Part shown: positions 1 through 6,124 of the stretch, in pieces
Layout: every line of letters begins with the position of its first letter
How positions within the stretch are numbered: the first letter of the stretch is position 1
From: a bacterium
Lineage (GTDB): Archaea; Thermoplasmatota; Thermoplasmata; Lutacidiplasmatales; UBA184
DNA: 6,126 nucleotides
Reading direction: 5' to 3'
NCBI GenBank assembly: GCA_021832495.1
Contig: JAKBKR010000136.1
Location: 1-6,126 of the forward strand
Notes under the pieces: model-generated
The model's input: the letters and a program-made list of their open reading frames with translations, nothing else
What the model was told of the DNA's origin: nothing
Databases searched by the model: none
Position numbers and translations under genes: made by a program

Positions 1-207
1 GACACCCCCAGCGGCGAAGACTGCCAAGGGAACGAGCGGAAGTCCTTCCCAGGGAAAGCGTGGCGTCACATAGATGGTGTAGCCGACCCAAGCCGCCACG
101 GCGAGGAACACGATACCGAGCACTCCGGCCGAAACCGTCATCCGCTTCAGTTCCGCATCCGCCACTTCCGCCTCGACTGGCCACGTTTCCTCCTTTCCTT
201 CCTTCAT
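1..207 (-). CDS. Start of a small membrane protein (partial, runs off the left edge)
   Basis: The first 69 codons of a gene, open to base 1. It begins MKEGKEETWPVEAEVADAEL, a strongly charged cytoplasmic-looking segment of about 24 residues. A hydrophobic span at about 25-47 follows (VSAGVLGIVFLAVAAWVGY), then a short Pro/Arg loop and the beginning of a second hydrophobic segment (PLVPLAVFAAGGV). The ATG at 207 is supported by GGAAGGGG (219-212) 4 bases upstream, with GGTGG overlapping its 5' end. The gap from the preceding stop is 25 bases, so it is probably in the same operon. I do not recognise the family. Two or more membrane spans and no pilin leader suggest an accessory membrane component rather than a filament subunit, which is inference from position. 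Confidence 0.66.
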   Translation of the reverse strand, partial: MKEGKEETWPVEAEVADAELKRMTVSAGVLGIVFLAVAAWVGYTIYVTPRFPWEGLPLVPLAVFAAGGV

Positions 208-232
208 GGTTCCCCTTCCACCTATATGGACC

Positions 233-787
233 TCACAAGGGGCACGTATCGTCGTGCCCATTCATTCCAAAGACCGTTGTGATGTACGTGTTCGTTCCAT
301 CCAGGATGATCCCTTCCTCCCAAGCTTGGAAGTTCACCCCGTATGGGAACGATAGACAGTTGAACTCGGTGGCGTCAAGCCATGTCGAGTTGAGCGAACT
401 TCCCTGGATGCCCTTCGCTAGGGATGCATTCAGGAGGTGGACGGGTTCGGAAAGCCCGATGTACGCGCTGAGCGCGGAACCACCGCTCGCATTCGCGGAT
501 ACGACAACGAAATCCTGGGTAATCTCTACCGAGTACGGATGACCGGCGACACTCTTCGGCAACTGCACTCCGACGAAACTACTGTTGAAAAAGAATGGTT
601 CGGTGGCCGATGCCTCGATGGCCTCGACGCGGTCGATGTGGGTCGCGATGAAGCTCGCCACATTGCTCAGACCCGCACCGAGGGTGTAGTTGTTCTCGGC
701 CGAACTGAAGATCACATCGGCGGTAACCACCAGACCTAGGACGAGGATCGTCACGATGCCGAGGGAAACCGCCCAGTCGTAGATCAT
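233..787 (-). CDS. Small single-span pilin-like or accessory secreted-domain protein without class III motif
   Basis: A 184-residue protein beginning MIYDWAVSLG, with one hydrophobic segment at about residues 5-28 and then a Ser/Asn/Thr-rich outer domain. There is no basic leader and no recognisable PibD cleavage site, so the N-terminal helix is probably a retained anchor, as in ArlF/ArlG-type accessory subunits; that comparison is by architecture only. The residues after the helix (LSNVASFIATHIDRVEAIEAS) look like an amphipathic helix. Sequons are at Asn33, Asn68, Asn99, Asn120 and Asn133. Only two cysteines are present (Cys144, Cys182), the second three residues from the C-terminus. ATG 787 overlaps the TGA of pilin-like protein 2, and GAGGTGG at 804-798 lies 10 bases upstream. 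It could be a minor pilin, a filament-anchoring subunit, or an extracellular partner of the two cleaved pilins. I do not recognise a named family. Confidence 0.72.
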   Translation of the reverse strand: MIYDWAVSLGIVTILVLGLVVTADVIFSSAENNYTLGAGLSNVASFIATHIDRVEAIEASATEPFFFNSSFVGVQLPKSVAGHPYSVEITQDFVVVSANASGGSALSAYIGLSEPVHLLNASLAKGIQGSSLNSTWLDATEFNCLSFPYGVNFQAWEEGIILDGTNTYITTVFGMNGHDDTCPL

Positions 788-1314
788 GGGAGAATGGCCA
801 CCTCAATGAACGTTTCGGGGTAGGTCGAAGGGGCGCCACACAGGGGAGAACCGGCCTCGACCTTGGTGAACGCTATAGTGTACGCGCCGGATGCAAGCGC
901 GAGGGCCCGGGAGGTGGGTTGGCCGGCCTTGCATGTGAAATTGGTCGCGAAGACCAAGGTGGCCCCGTTCGAGAATTGGTCGAGATAACGTTGACCATTC
1001 ATCGCGTAGGTGACGTAGGTCGCATTGGGGTTCTCCGTGCTCCCGACCCAGAGCGGGGCCCCAATGGCAATCGTTCCCTGCGATGTCACCGTGACGGACA
1101 GGGTGAGCGTGGTGTTGGCGCCTCCGTCATACGCTTCGACCACCGAATTCGCGATCGACGATGCTTGCTGCTGCAAGGCCATGAACTGCTCGTCGGCAAC
1201 GTACGAGGCGAGGGCGGCCACCATGATCGGGATGACAATGAGGAGTATGATGACGATGATAATGAGCTCCATCGGGACATCGGTGACCGCGCGGCGGGTC
1301 CGGAGGCGCCTCAT
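784..1314 (-). CDS. Archaeal pilin-like protein 2, class III signal peptide
   Basis: A 176-residue protein starting MRRLRTRRAVTDVPMEL, followed by a hydrophobic helix to about residue 39. Arg8-Ala9/Val10-Thr11 fits the archaeal prepilin peptidase consensus (charged residue, Gly or Ala, then hydrophobic, then small or hydrophobic), giving a nine-residue leader. After the helix comes DEQFMALQQQASSIANSVVEAY, an amphipathic continuation typical of pilin N-terminal helices. A Thr/Ser/Asn-rich, beta-prone outer domain follows. It has exactly two cysteines (Cys128, Cys159) and sequons at Asn67, Asn97 and Asn125. Start ATG 1314 overlaps the previous TGA (ATGA), and GGTGGTGA at 1329-1322 lies 7 bases upstream. 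Its own stop overlaps the next ATG in the same way. The outer domain does not match a fold I can name. A pilin or pseudopilin role is inferred from the leader, size and operon; major versus minor subunit cannot be told. Confidence 0.85.
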   Translation of the reverse strand: MRRLRTRRAVTDVPMELIIIVIILLIVIPIMVAALASYVADEQFMALQQQASSIANSVVEAYDGGANTTLTLSVTVTSQGTIAIGAPLWVGSTENPNATYVTYAMNGQRYLDQFSNGATLVFATNFTCKAGQPTSRALALASGAYTIAFTKVEAGSPLCGAPSTYPETFIEVAILP

Positions 1315-1808
1315 GCCACGATCACCACCGAGGTGGAATAGGTCTGGGAAGCGGTCGCGCCGAGAGAGGCAGGAGGCTGATACGTCGCTTGGACCGGCAT
1401 CACGCATCCACTACTGTGCTGAGGGATCGTGGGTGGGGGAAGGACGAACATGGCGGTGCCGTTGGAGGCCGTATGGTTGAGCTCGTCAAACCCACAACCC
1501 TCCACCGCGACCAAAACACCCGGCAACGCGCCTCCCGACGACGCCCACGCTGTCACAAGGAAAAGGAGGGGCTGTTTCCATGCACCGTAGACATTGCCCC
1601 CGGCTAGGGCCCCTGAGGGTGTGGATAGGGATACCGAGGACAGCGTGTGCGCCCTCGAATACACGAAGAGCCCGAGCAGAATCGTGGTCCCGATCGCGAT
1701 GATGATGATTGAGATGATGAGGGAGAGTGGAAGACCCTCCAACACGCCTCTCCGGGAGGCGAGGCGTCTACGCATCGGGAGTTGATGAGGAAGCTGCCCA
1801 TCGCGCAT
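1311..1808 (-). CDS. Archaeal pilin-like protein 1, class III signal peptide, probable Ig-like outer domain
   Basis: About 165 residues. A basic leader (PMRRRLASRRG) is followed by a long hydrophobic helix, LSLIISIIIIAIGTTILLGL. The site Arg20-Gly21/Val22-Leu23 fits the PibD/archaeal prepilin peptidase consensus, so the mature protein would start with the helix that packs into a filament core. The outer part is rich in Ser, Thr, Gly and Ala. The stretch at about 93-123 has the pattern GALPGVLVAVEGCGF...NGTAMFVLP, typical of Ig-like beta-sandwich modules. Two cysteines, Cys105 and Cys135, could form a disulfide. Sequons occur at Asn111 and Asn116. Start choice is open. ATG 1808 has GGTGA 5 bases upstream. 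GTG 1817 would overlap the preceding stop as GTGA. ATG 1775 would give a 10-residue leader resembling that of the next gene but has no ribosome-binding site. The stop overlaps the next ATG by 4 bases. It is likely a structural or tip subunit; which one is unknown. Confidence 0.82.
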   Translation of the reverse strand: MRDGQLPHQLPMRRRLASRRGVLEGLPLSLIISIIIIAIGTTILLGLFVYSRAHTLSSVSLSTPSGALAGGNVYGAWKQPLLFLVTAWASSGGALPGVLVAVEGCGFDELNHTASNGTAMFVLPPPTIPQHSSGCVMPVQATYQPPASLGATASQTYSTSVVIVA

Positions 1809-1813
1809 GGCCT

Positions 1814-1818
1814 TCACC
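1814..1818 (-). promoter_or_regulatory. Shine-Dalgarno site overlapping the platform gene stop codon, for pilin-like protein 1
   Basis: GGTGA occupies 1818-1814 and contains the TGA stop (1816-1814) of the platform gene. It lies 5 bases before the ATG at 1808. Ribosomes finishing the platform gene would therefore sit on the initiation site of the first pilin-like gene, which suggests coupled translation. If the GTG at 1817 is the true start instead, this element would be coding and the interpretation falls. Confidence 0.45.
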
Positions 1819-3922
1819 CGATGACGCTCACCACGTAGACCCCGATCGCCGAGGCGAAGAGGAACACGGTGACGGCGATCCAGAGGTACTTGCCCACCAT
1901 CATCCGGAGCGAGATGGGGTCGCCTCCCGACTCAACCCCGATGGTAAAGTAGCTGATCACGGCGACCATCTCGATCAGGAAAGCGCCGAGGACGGCAAAG
2001 AAGATGGGAATGGGAACCGAAAGGGAGCCGCCCGCGATCGTGTTCGAAAGCAGCAGGTAGAGCGCCCCGGTCATGCCGAGGATCATGGGTGAAAGGGCGA
2101 AAGCGGTGGCGCGCATCATAGCGGTAGTGGGTTTAAGGGCGTTCGTGAGCGTACGGTCGACCTGGCGTATCTGGTTAAGGTAGTCCGACATCGGCACGAC
2201 GGTCCTCCCCACCGCCTCGGGACCCTTCGATGTGGCCTCGAGAAGGGCCTTGAGGGAGACCCGGACGAGGCGCGAAGGATAGAGTTCGATGAGGCCCGGC
2301 CCCTTGGGCCCACCGAAGATGGCTTGTTCCGCCGGCAGGCCAGTGACCCGCATGGCGTGGATGATCCGTTTGAAGAAGACCGCCACCTCCGTTCCGGTCA
2401 TCGAGTCCGCCGTCCGCTCGAGGGCGCGCTCGAGGGACATCCCTTCCGTGATCCGGTTGCCTACTTGGAAGAGGGCATCCGGAAGCTCGTTCTCGAGACG
2501 CTGGAGCGAACGCATGGCTGCATAGGAGTCCCGGGACCCCAGAAAATAGTACAGGGATAGACCACAACCGATACCTGCTACGATCGGGAGGATGGCCAGG
2601 GGGACGAAGACAGATCCCAACCAACCCGCATAGAATAGGTAGGAAGTGGCGCCGACACCGGCGCCAAGACCAATCGAGATACCGAAGACCGACGACCGCG
2701 CCACAGACTCCTGGACCTCGCCCGGATGCGGGGGTTTGATTGTGCCCGGACGCTTGGAGAGCACCTGGGCGGAGTAGATGTAGGCCATGAGCGGGAAGAG
2801 GACGCCGATGAGTAGGACGAATCCCACGTTGACCGCCAGTATCTCGTACCCCGGGAGCTGCTGGTTGGGCAGACCGTTCGCTCCCCCGGTGGCCTGAAGG
2901 GCCGTCGCACTACCAAAGCTGCCGATGTTCGCAAGAAAGATGAGCGGCAGCATGGCCCCGATGATCATCGGGAGGAGGATGCCGAAGGCGAAGAGGACCG
3001 TGGTCGGGCTCTGCATGGCGGTCGCGAACTCCTCGATGCGCTTGCGCGTGCTAGAAAGGATCGTCTCCAACCCCTTCTCGAGACTCTTCGAAAGCCCCTC
3101 ATCGGTGCGTTCCATCGGGGCCATCCGGATGGAGTACATCGCCCGCTTGAAGTCCTCGTTCCAGTGTCCCCATTCGTCGGCGAAGGCCATGAAGGCGTCC
3201 TCGATGGAGGAACGCACCTTGGTGTGTACGTCCCAGAGCACCTTCTTCAGGCTCCCGGCCAGCGGCTCGTCCACGTTCTCGCTCGCGTAGCGCACCGCGA
3301 TATCGAGCGAGGGGTTGAGACGCATGGACATGACCATGTAGTACACGGTTTCCGGAGCACGGCCCAAGGCTTGGATGCGCAAGCGATTGGAGAGCCAGAA
3401 GGGGTAATTGTAGAGATAGATGTAGAGAAGGAAGGGAACCGAGATCACTCCCACCGCGAGGATGGCGCTGAAGATCCCGATGATGAACCCCGAGAGCACA
3501 AGGACGATGGCCAAGAGGGCTAAGAGTACGACGGAGACAAGGACGGTGCCTATGATCGCGGTGGCGTACACCTCGTTCGGTGTGACATCGAGACCCGAGA
3601 AGTAGAGTTCCCGCTTCAGGGCCGTCTGGTTCACGACCTTGTCAAGGTAATCGACCCGCTTCTTGAGTGACTGGGCCCGACTCTTGAGGGACCGCAGATC
3701 GGCGGTGTGCGATCCTTCGAGGAGCTCGGTCCGAGCGAGAGCGTCCTCGGTGGTGCGGAGTTCGGTACGCGCCCTTTCCAGCTTCTCGGACCGCTCCTTC
3801 TGGGCAGTCTCGCTGGACAGCCGTTGGGCATAGCCGCTCCCCAGCCGTCGGCAGAGGCTGACGTACCAGCCGCCGACCTTCTCGGAGGGTTCCGAGGGGA
3901 CCCCCTCGGTAGACGAAGTCAT
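1814..3922 (-). CDS. Type II secretion F family (TadC/FlaJ-like) pilus membrane platform protein, duplicated, with N-terminal coiled coil
   Basis: A 702-residue polytopic membrane protein, the inner platform on which the ATPase acts. It starts with a soluble segment of about 115 residues. Positions about 38-100 are charged and heptad-like (Glu, Arg, Lys and Leu-rich), predicting a coiled coil. About nine hydrophobic spans follow, near 121-143, 145-172, 307-333, 360-384, 410-431, 434-462, 604-627, 636-661 and 679-701. Two cytoplasmic helical T2SSF-like regions lie between spans, at about 185-305 and 475-603. Their shared signatures are APETVYYMVMSMRLNPSLDIAVRYA and ELPDALFQVGNRITEGMSLERAL respectively, and the two resemble an internal duplication as known in archaeal FlaJ/TadC-type proteins. 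A Gly/Asn/Gln-rich loop at about 331-358 separates spans 3 and 4. ATG at 3922 is preferred because GGAGGG (3932-3927) sits 4 bases upstream; a GTG at 3949 lacks such a site. The gap to the ATPase stop is 31 bases. The family call is secure; the coiled coil is a prediction by eye. Confidence 0.92.
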   Translation of the reverse strand: MTSSTEGVPSEPSEKVGGWYVSLCRRLGSGYAQRLSSETAQKERSEKLERARTELRTTEDALARTELLEGSHTADLRSLKSRAQSLKKRVDYLDKVVNQTALKRELYFSGLDVTPNEVYATAIIGTVLVSVVLLALLAIVLVLSGFIIGIFSAILAVGVISVPFLLYIYLYNYPFWLSNRLRIQALGRAPETVYYMVMSMRLNPSLDIAVRYASENVDEPLAGSLKKVLWDVHTKVRSSIEDAFMAFADEWGHWNEDFKRAMYSIRMAPMERTDEGLSKSLEKGLETILSSTRKRIEEFATAMQSPTTVLFAFGILLPMIIGAMLPLIFLANIGSFGSATALQATGGANGLPNQQLPGYEILAVNVGFVLLIGVLFPLMAYIYSAQVLSKRPGTIKPPHPGEVQESVARSSVFGISIGLGAGVGATSYLFYAGWLGSVFVPLAILPIVAGIGCGLSLYYFLGSRDSYAAMRSLQRLENELPDALFQVGNRITEGMSLERALERTADSMTGTEVAVFFKRIIHAMRVTGLPAEQAIFGGPKGPGLIELYPSRLVRVSLKALLEATSKGPEAVGRTVVPMSDYLNQIRQVDRTLTNALKPTTAMMRATAFALSPMILGMTGALYLLLSNTIAGGSLSVPIPIFFAVLGAFLIEMVAVISYFTIGVESGGDPISLRMMVGKYLWIAVTVFLFASAIGVYVVSVIG

Positions 3923-3926
3923 ACGA

Positions 3927-3932
3927 CCCTCC
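3927..3932 (-). promoter_or_regulatory. Shine-Dalgarno site that sets the start of the membrane platform gene
   Basis: GGAGGG lies 4 bases before the ATG at 3922, in the 31-base gap after the ATPase stop. It is the strongest ribosome-binding sequence near this junction. It argues for the ATG start over an in-frame GTG at 3949, which falls 5 bases before the ATPase stop region and lacks a comparable site. Confidence 0.7.
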
Positions 3933-3953
3933 AAGGCAGTCCCCGACACCGGC

Positions 3954-5939
3954 TCATCGGTTCCCGTGAAGGGCTCTCGCAAACCACGACTTCCACTCTT
4001 CCAGGACTTGGTCGTAACGGAGCGTGTGAGCCTTCTGCTCCTCCTTGTGACGTTCCATGATCTCCCAAAAGGCCGTGTTCGAAGCACTGACCCAATTGGC
4101 GCTCAGGAGGTCGTTCCGATGGTGCTCCCGGGCGTACCGAACGATCTCCTGGCGATATGCGCCCCGGACCCGGATGTTCTCCAGCGCTTCCTCATAGGTC
4201 ATGCCCCAAGCGTCTGCGATCGTACGGATCCGTAGCGATCCCTTGGTCATCCTCTTTGTGGTCGCCATGGTATCCGCTTCCTCCTGATACTCCATCAAGT
4301 CCTCGAAGACACCCGGATCAGGTGCGAGCTTGTCGAGCTCGGCAATCTGGGTCACGCGGCGGGATTGGGTCCGCACCGAACCTCCAATGTTGACCAGACC
4401 GGAGATGACCACGATGTCCGTGGCATTGAACGAGGTGGGAGCAATCCCGAGGTCATGCACGACCCGCTCGTAGACCGAGTGCGCGCTATTGCCGTGGATG
4501 GTCCCAAGGACGGCGCTGCCGGCGGTCCCAGCGCGCATGGCCTCATAGAGTGTACGGGCTTCGTGCCCCCGCACCTCACCCAAGATGATCGCACTCTCCC
4601 CAAGCCGCAACGACACCTTCAGTGCATCGTCTACGCTGAGCTCGCTCTGCTGACCCGCAACGGAACTACGCACGAAGATGGTCTGGACCTTGTACCCGAG
4701 GCGACGCATCTCGATGGAAGGGAGTTCGAGCGTATCCTCCACCGTGAGGATACGCTGGCTCTTGGGGAACTCGAGCATGAGCGCCCCGACGAGCGAAGTC
4801 TTCCCGGCGCCGCGGGCTCCGGAGACGAGGATCGCGGAGCGCCCGTCCACCAAGAACGACAGGAGCCCAGCCGCCTCCGGAGTAAGCGCCTTGAGCTGGA
4901 TGAACTTGAGCAAGGTCCAAGGGTCGGTCGCGTGGCGTCGCAAGGTGATGGCGATCCCATCCGGAGACAAGGGGGGGCCGATCACGGAGGCCCGGGTGTT
5001 GTACTCCTTGAGGTCGGTCTCCAGGATCGGCATCGCCTCCGAGTAGGCCCGCCCGCTCTCGATCCGGAGACGGGCCAGGATCGATTCGGTTTCCGCGTCG
5101 GTCAGGATGATGTTGGTGAGGGCCTTGTCGCCAATCCTATCGTCTGGGTACCCGGTGATGCGCAGGTGGATCCGGTTCTCCGAAGCGGGAGCGTCGATGT
5201 AGACATCCTGGATGTGCGGGTCTTCAAGGAGGAGCTGGATCACCCCGAGACCTGTCACGTGTCGCGATAGGATGTCCGAGAGCTCCTTCGTGCGCGCGAT
5301 CGTAGCACCGGAGCTCGGACCAAGGGAAATCCCCATCTCCTTCGCGCGCTTGTAGAGCAACTTTCCCACGACGTCCTCCACGTACTGCCGAGTCTGTTCC
5401 ATCCGGATGAGCTTGACATGCTTCGGGTACCATTGGAGGAGTTCCTTTCGCACCGACTCCAAGAGATGGACGTACTGGGGAGGGAGTCTATAATCCGCCA
5501 AGTCGAGATGATAGAGGATGTCGATCTCGTTGGGCACTTGGTAGATCGAAACTCGGCTCCGGCCCACCGAATACTGATCCAAGAGCACCCCGTGGTCGGG
5601 GGGAGCGTTTGCGATCCAGCAGCCCGAGAACCCCGGGCGAGTCCGCACATCACGCTCGAAGATCCTCCGGACGCCCTCATTCATCCGTGCGGCGGAGATC
5701 TGTTCCAAGTTCCGGAGTGCCACGTTAGCGGGAGGAGGGTTTGAAGGAGGGGGCGAACGGACTGGGGGAGGGCGGGCCCGGGCCGCCGGTGCCGTTGCCG
5801 GGGCTGTAGCCGGACGCGGGCGAGCGGACTGGGGCCGAGGGAGCGCCTTCCCGCATGCGCTGCAGAAGGCACTGCCATCCGGGTTCGTGCGGCCACAACT
5901 GGCACAGACCGTGCCCTCGGTCCCCGAACCAGCGATCAT
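3954..5939 (-). CDS. Archaeal type II/IV secretion (Tad/FlaI-like) pilus assembly ATPase with N-terminal zinc ribbon
   Basis: A 661-residue cytoplasmic motor ATPase of the VirB11/TadA/FlaI superfamily, which powers assembly or secretion through the membrane platform encoded next. The order of parts is: a zinc ribbon with Cys12, Cys15, Cys26 and Cys29; a Pro/Ala/Arg-rich disordered linker at about 31-74; an N-terminal regulatory region at about 75-335, including QLLLEDPHIQDVYID near 235-249; and a RecA-like core. The core has Walker A GARGAGKT at 374-381, an acidic Asp-box (VEDTLELPS, about 400-408), Walker B/catalytic glutamate LGEVRGHE at 453-460 with Glu455, and the His box GTIHGNS at 479-485. 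A charged helical tail of about 130 residues follows. All nucleotide-binding motifs look intact. The ATG at 5939 is chosen because AGGTG within GAGGTAGGTG (5956-5947) lies 7 bases upstream, because it overlaps the previous stop as ATGA, and because the zinc ribbon follows directly. A TTG at 6083 would add 48 unconvincing residues. Whether it serves an archaellum-like, adhesive or secretion system is not decided by the motifs; the neighbours favour pili. Confidence 0.93.
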   Translation of the reverse strand: MIAGSGTEGTVCASCGRTNPDGSAFCSACGKALPRPQSARPRPATAPATAPAARARPPPVRSPPPSNPPPANVALRNLEQISAARMNEGVRRIFERDVRTRPGFSGCWIANAPPDHGVLLDQYSVGRSRVSIYQVPNEIDILYHLDLADYRLPPQYVHLLESVRKELLQWYPKHVKLIRMEQTRQYVEDVVGKLLYKRAKEMGISLGPSSGATIARTKELSDILSRHVTGLGVIQLLLEDPHIQDVYIDAPASENRIHLRITGYPDDRIGDKALTNIILTDAETESILARLRIESGRAYSEAMPILETDLKEYNTRASVIGPPLSPDGIAITLRRHATDPWTLLKFIQLKALTPEAAGLLSFLVDGRSAILVSGARGAGKTSLVGALMLEFPKSQRILTVEDTLELPSIEMRRLGYKVQTIFVRSSVAGQQSELSVDDALKVSLRLGESAIILGEVRGHEARTLYEAMRAGTAGSAVLGTIHGNSAHSVYERVVHDLGIAPTSFNATDIVVISGLVNIGGSVRTQSRRVTQIAELDKLAPDPGVFEDLMEYQEEADTMATTKRMTKGSLRIRTIADAWGMTYEEALENIRVRGAYRQEIVRYAREHHRNDLLSANWVSASNTAFWEIMERHKEEQKAHTLRYDQVLEEWKSWFARALHGNR

Positions 5940-6124
5940 GACGGTGCACCTACCTCGGTCGAGTTCTCGGCCGGATGGCCGACGGTGGCCTGGACCGAGG
6001 CACGCAGGAGAGCGTCCATCTGGAGAAGGCGTTCGGAGATCACCTCGAAGTCCGAAGCCGAGGCGGCGAGGCAGCGGTCGCAACCGGCCTCGCGTGTGCC
6101 CTGAGAAAGGGCGTGGGCCTTGCT
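5936..6124 (-). CDS. 3' end of an unidentified gene, CxxC-containing C-terminus (partial)
   Basis: The last 62 codons of a gene that begins beyond the right edge of the window; the reading frame is open from base 6124 to a TGA at 5938-5936. The visible part starts SKAHALSQGTREAGCDRC, with one CxxC pair at visible residues 15 and 18. A helical, amphipathic stretch follows (FEVISERLLQMDALL), then a polar tail ending in GAPS. The frame choice is supported by the ATGA overlap of its stop with the ATG of the next gene, the arrangement also seen at two downstream junctions. The competing frame in this region is only an N-terminal extension of the ATPase frame, rich in Arg and Pro and unlike a protein of this family. 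I do not recognise the family. The two cysteines could be half of a metal site whose other ligands lie upstream, but that is inference. Its place at the head of the visible operon suggests a pilus-related or regulatory role. Confidence 0.6.
   Translation of the reverse strand, partial: SKAHALSQGTREAGCDRCLAASASDFEVISERLLQMDALLRASVQATVGHPAENSTEVGAPS

Noticed and set aside
208..232. Possible TATA-like element (CATATA on the minus strand) in the 25-base gap before the last gene
   Set aside because: The match is short, too close to the start codon, and sits in an operon gap containing a normal ribosome-binding site. It is not enough to call a promoter.
60..542. Plus-strand open frame near the left edge
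   Set aside because: It is antisense to two genes with clear starts and membrane helices. It is Pro/Ser-rich with no recognisable feature and no convincing ribosome-binding site.
1200..1270. Repetitive ATGATGACGATGATAATGA-like tract (also near 1700), considered as a DNA repeat
   Set aside because: It simply encodes the Ile-rich membrane helices of the two pilin-like proteins (runs of ATC/ATT codons on the minus strand), so the repetition is explained by protein composition.
4365..5270. Long plus-strand open frame (about 300 codons) opposite the ATPase
   Set aside because: It is antisense to a gene with intact Walker A, Walker B and His-box motifs. The translation is a low-complexity mix of Asp, Gly, Arg, Pro and His with no domain, as expected from GC-rich shadows.
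5940..6083. N-terminal extension of the ATPase from a TTG at 6083
   Set aside because: The added 48 residues are Arg/Pro-rich and unlike a domain. They overlap a better frame of the upstream gene, and the ATG at 5939 has a good ribosome-binding site and an ATGA overlap.
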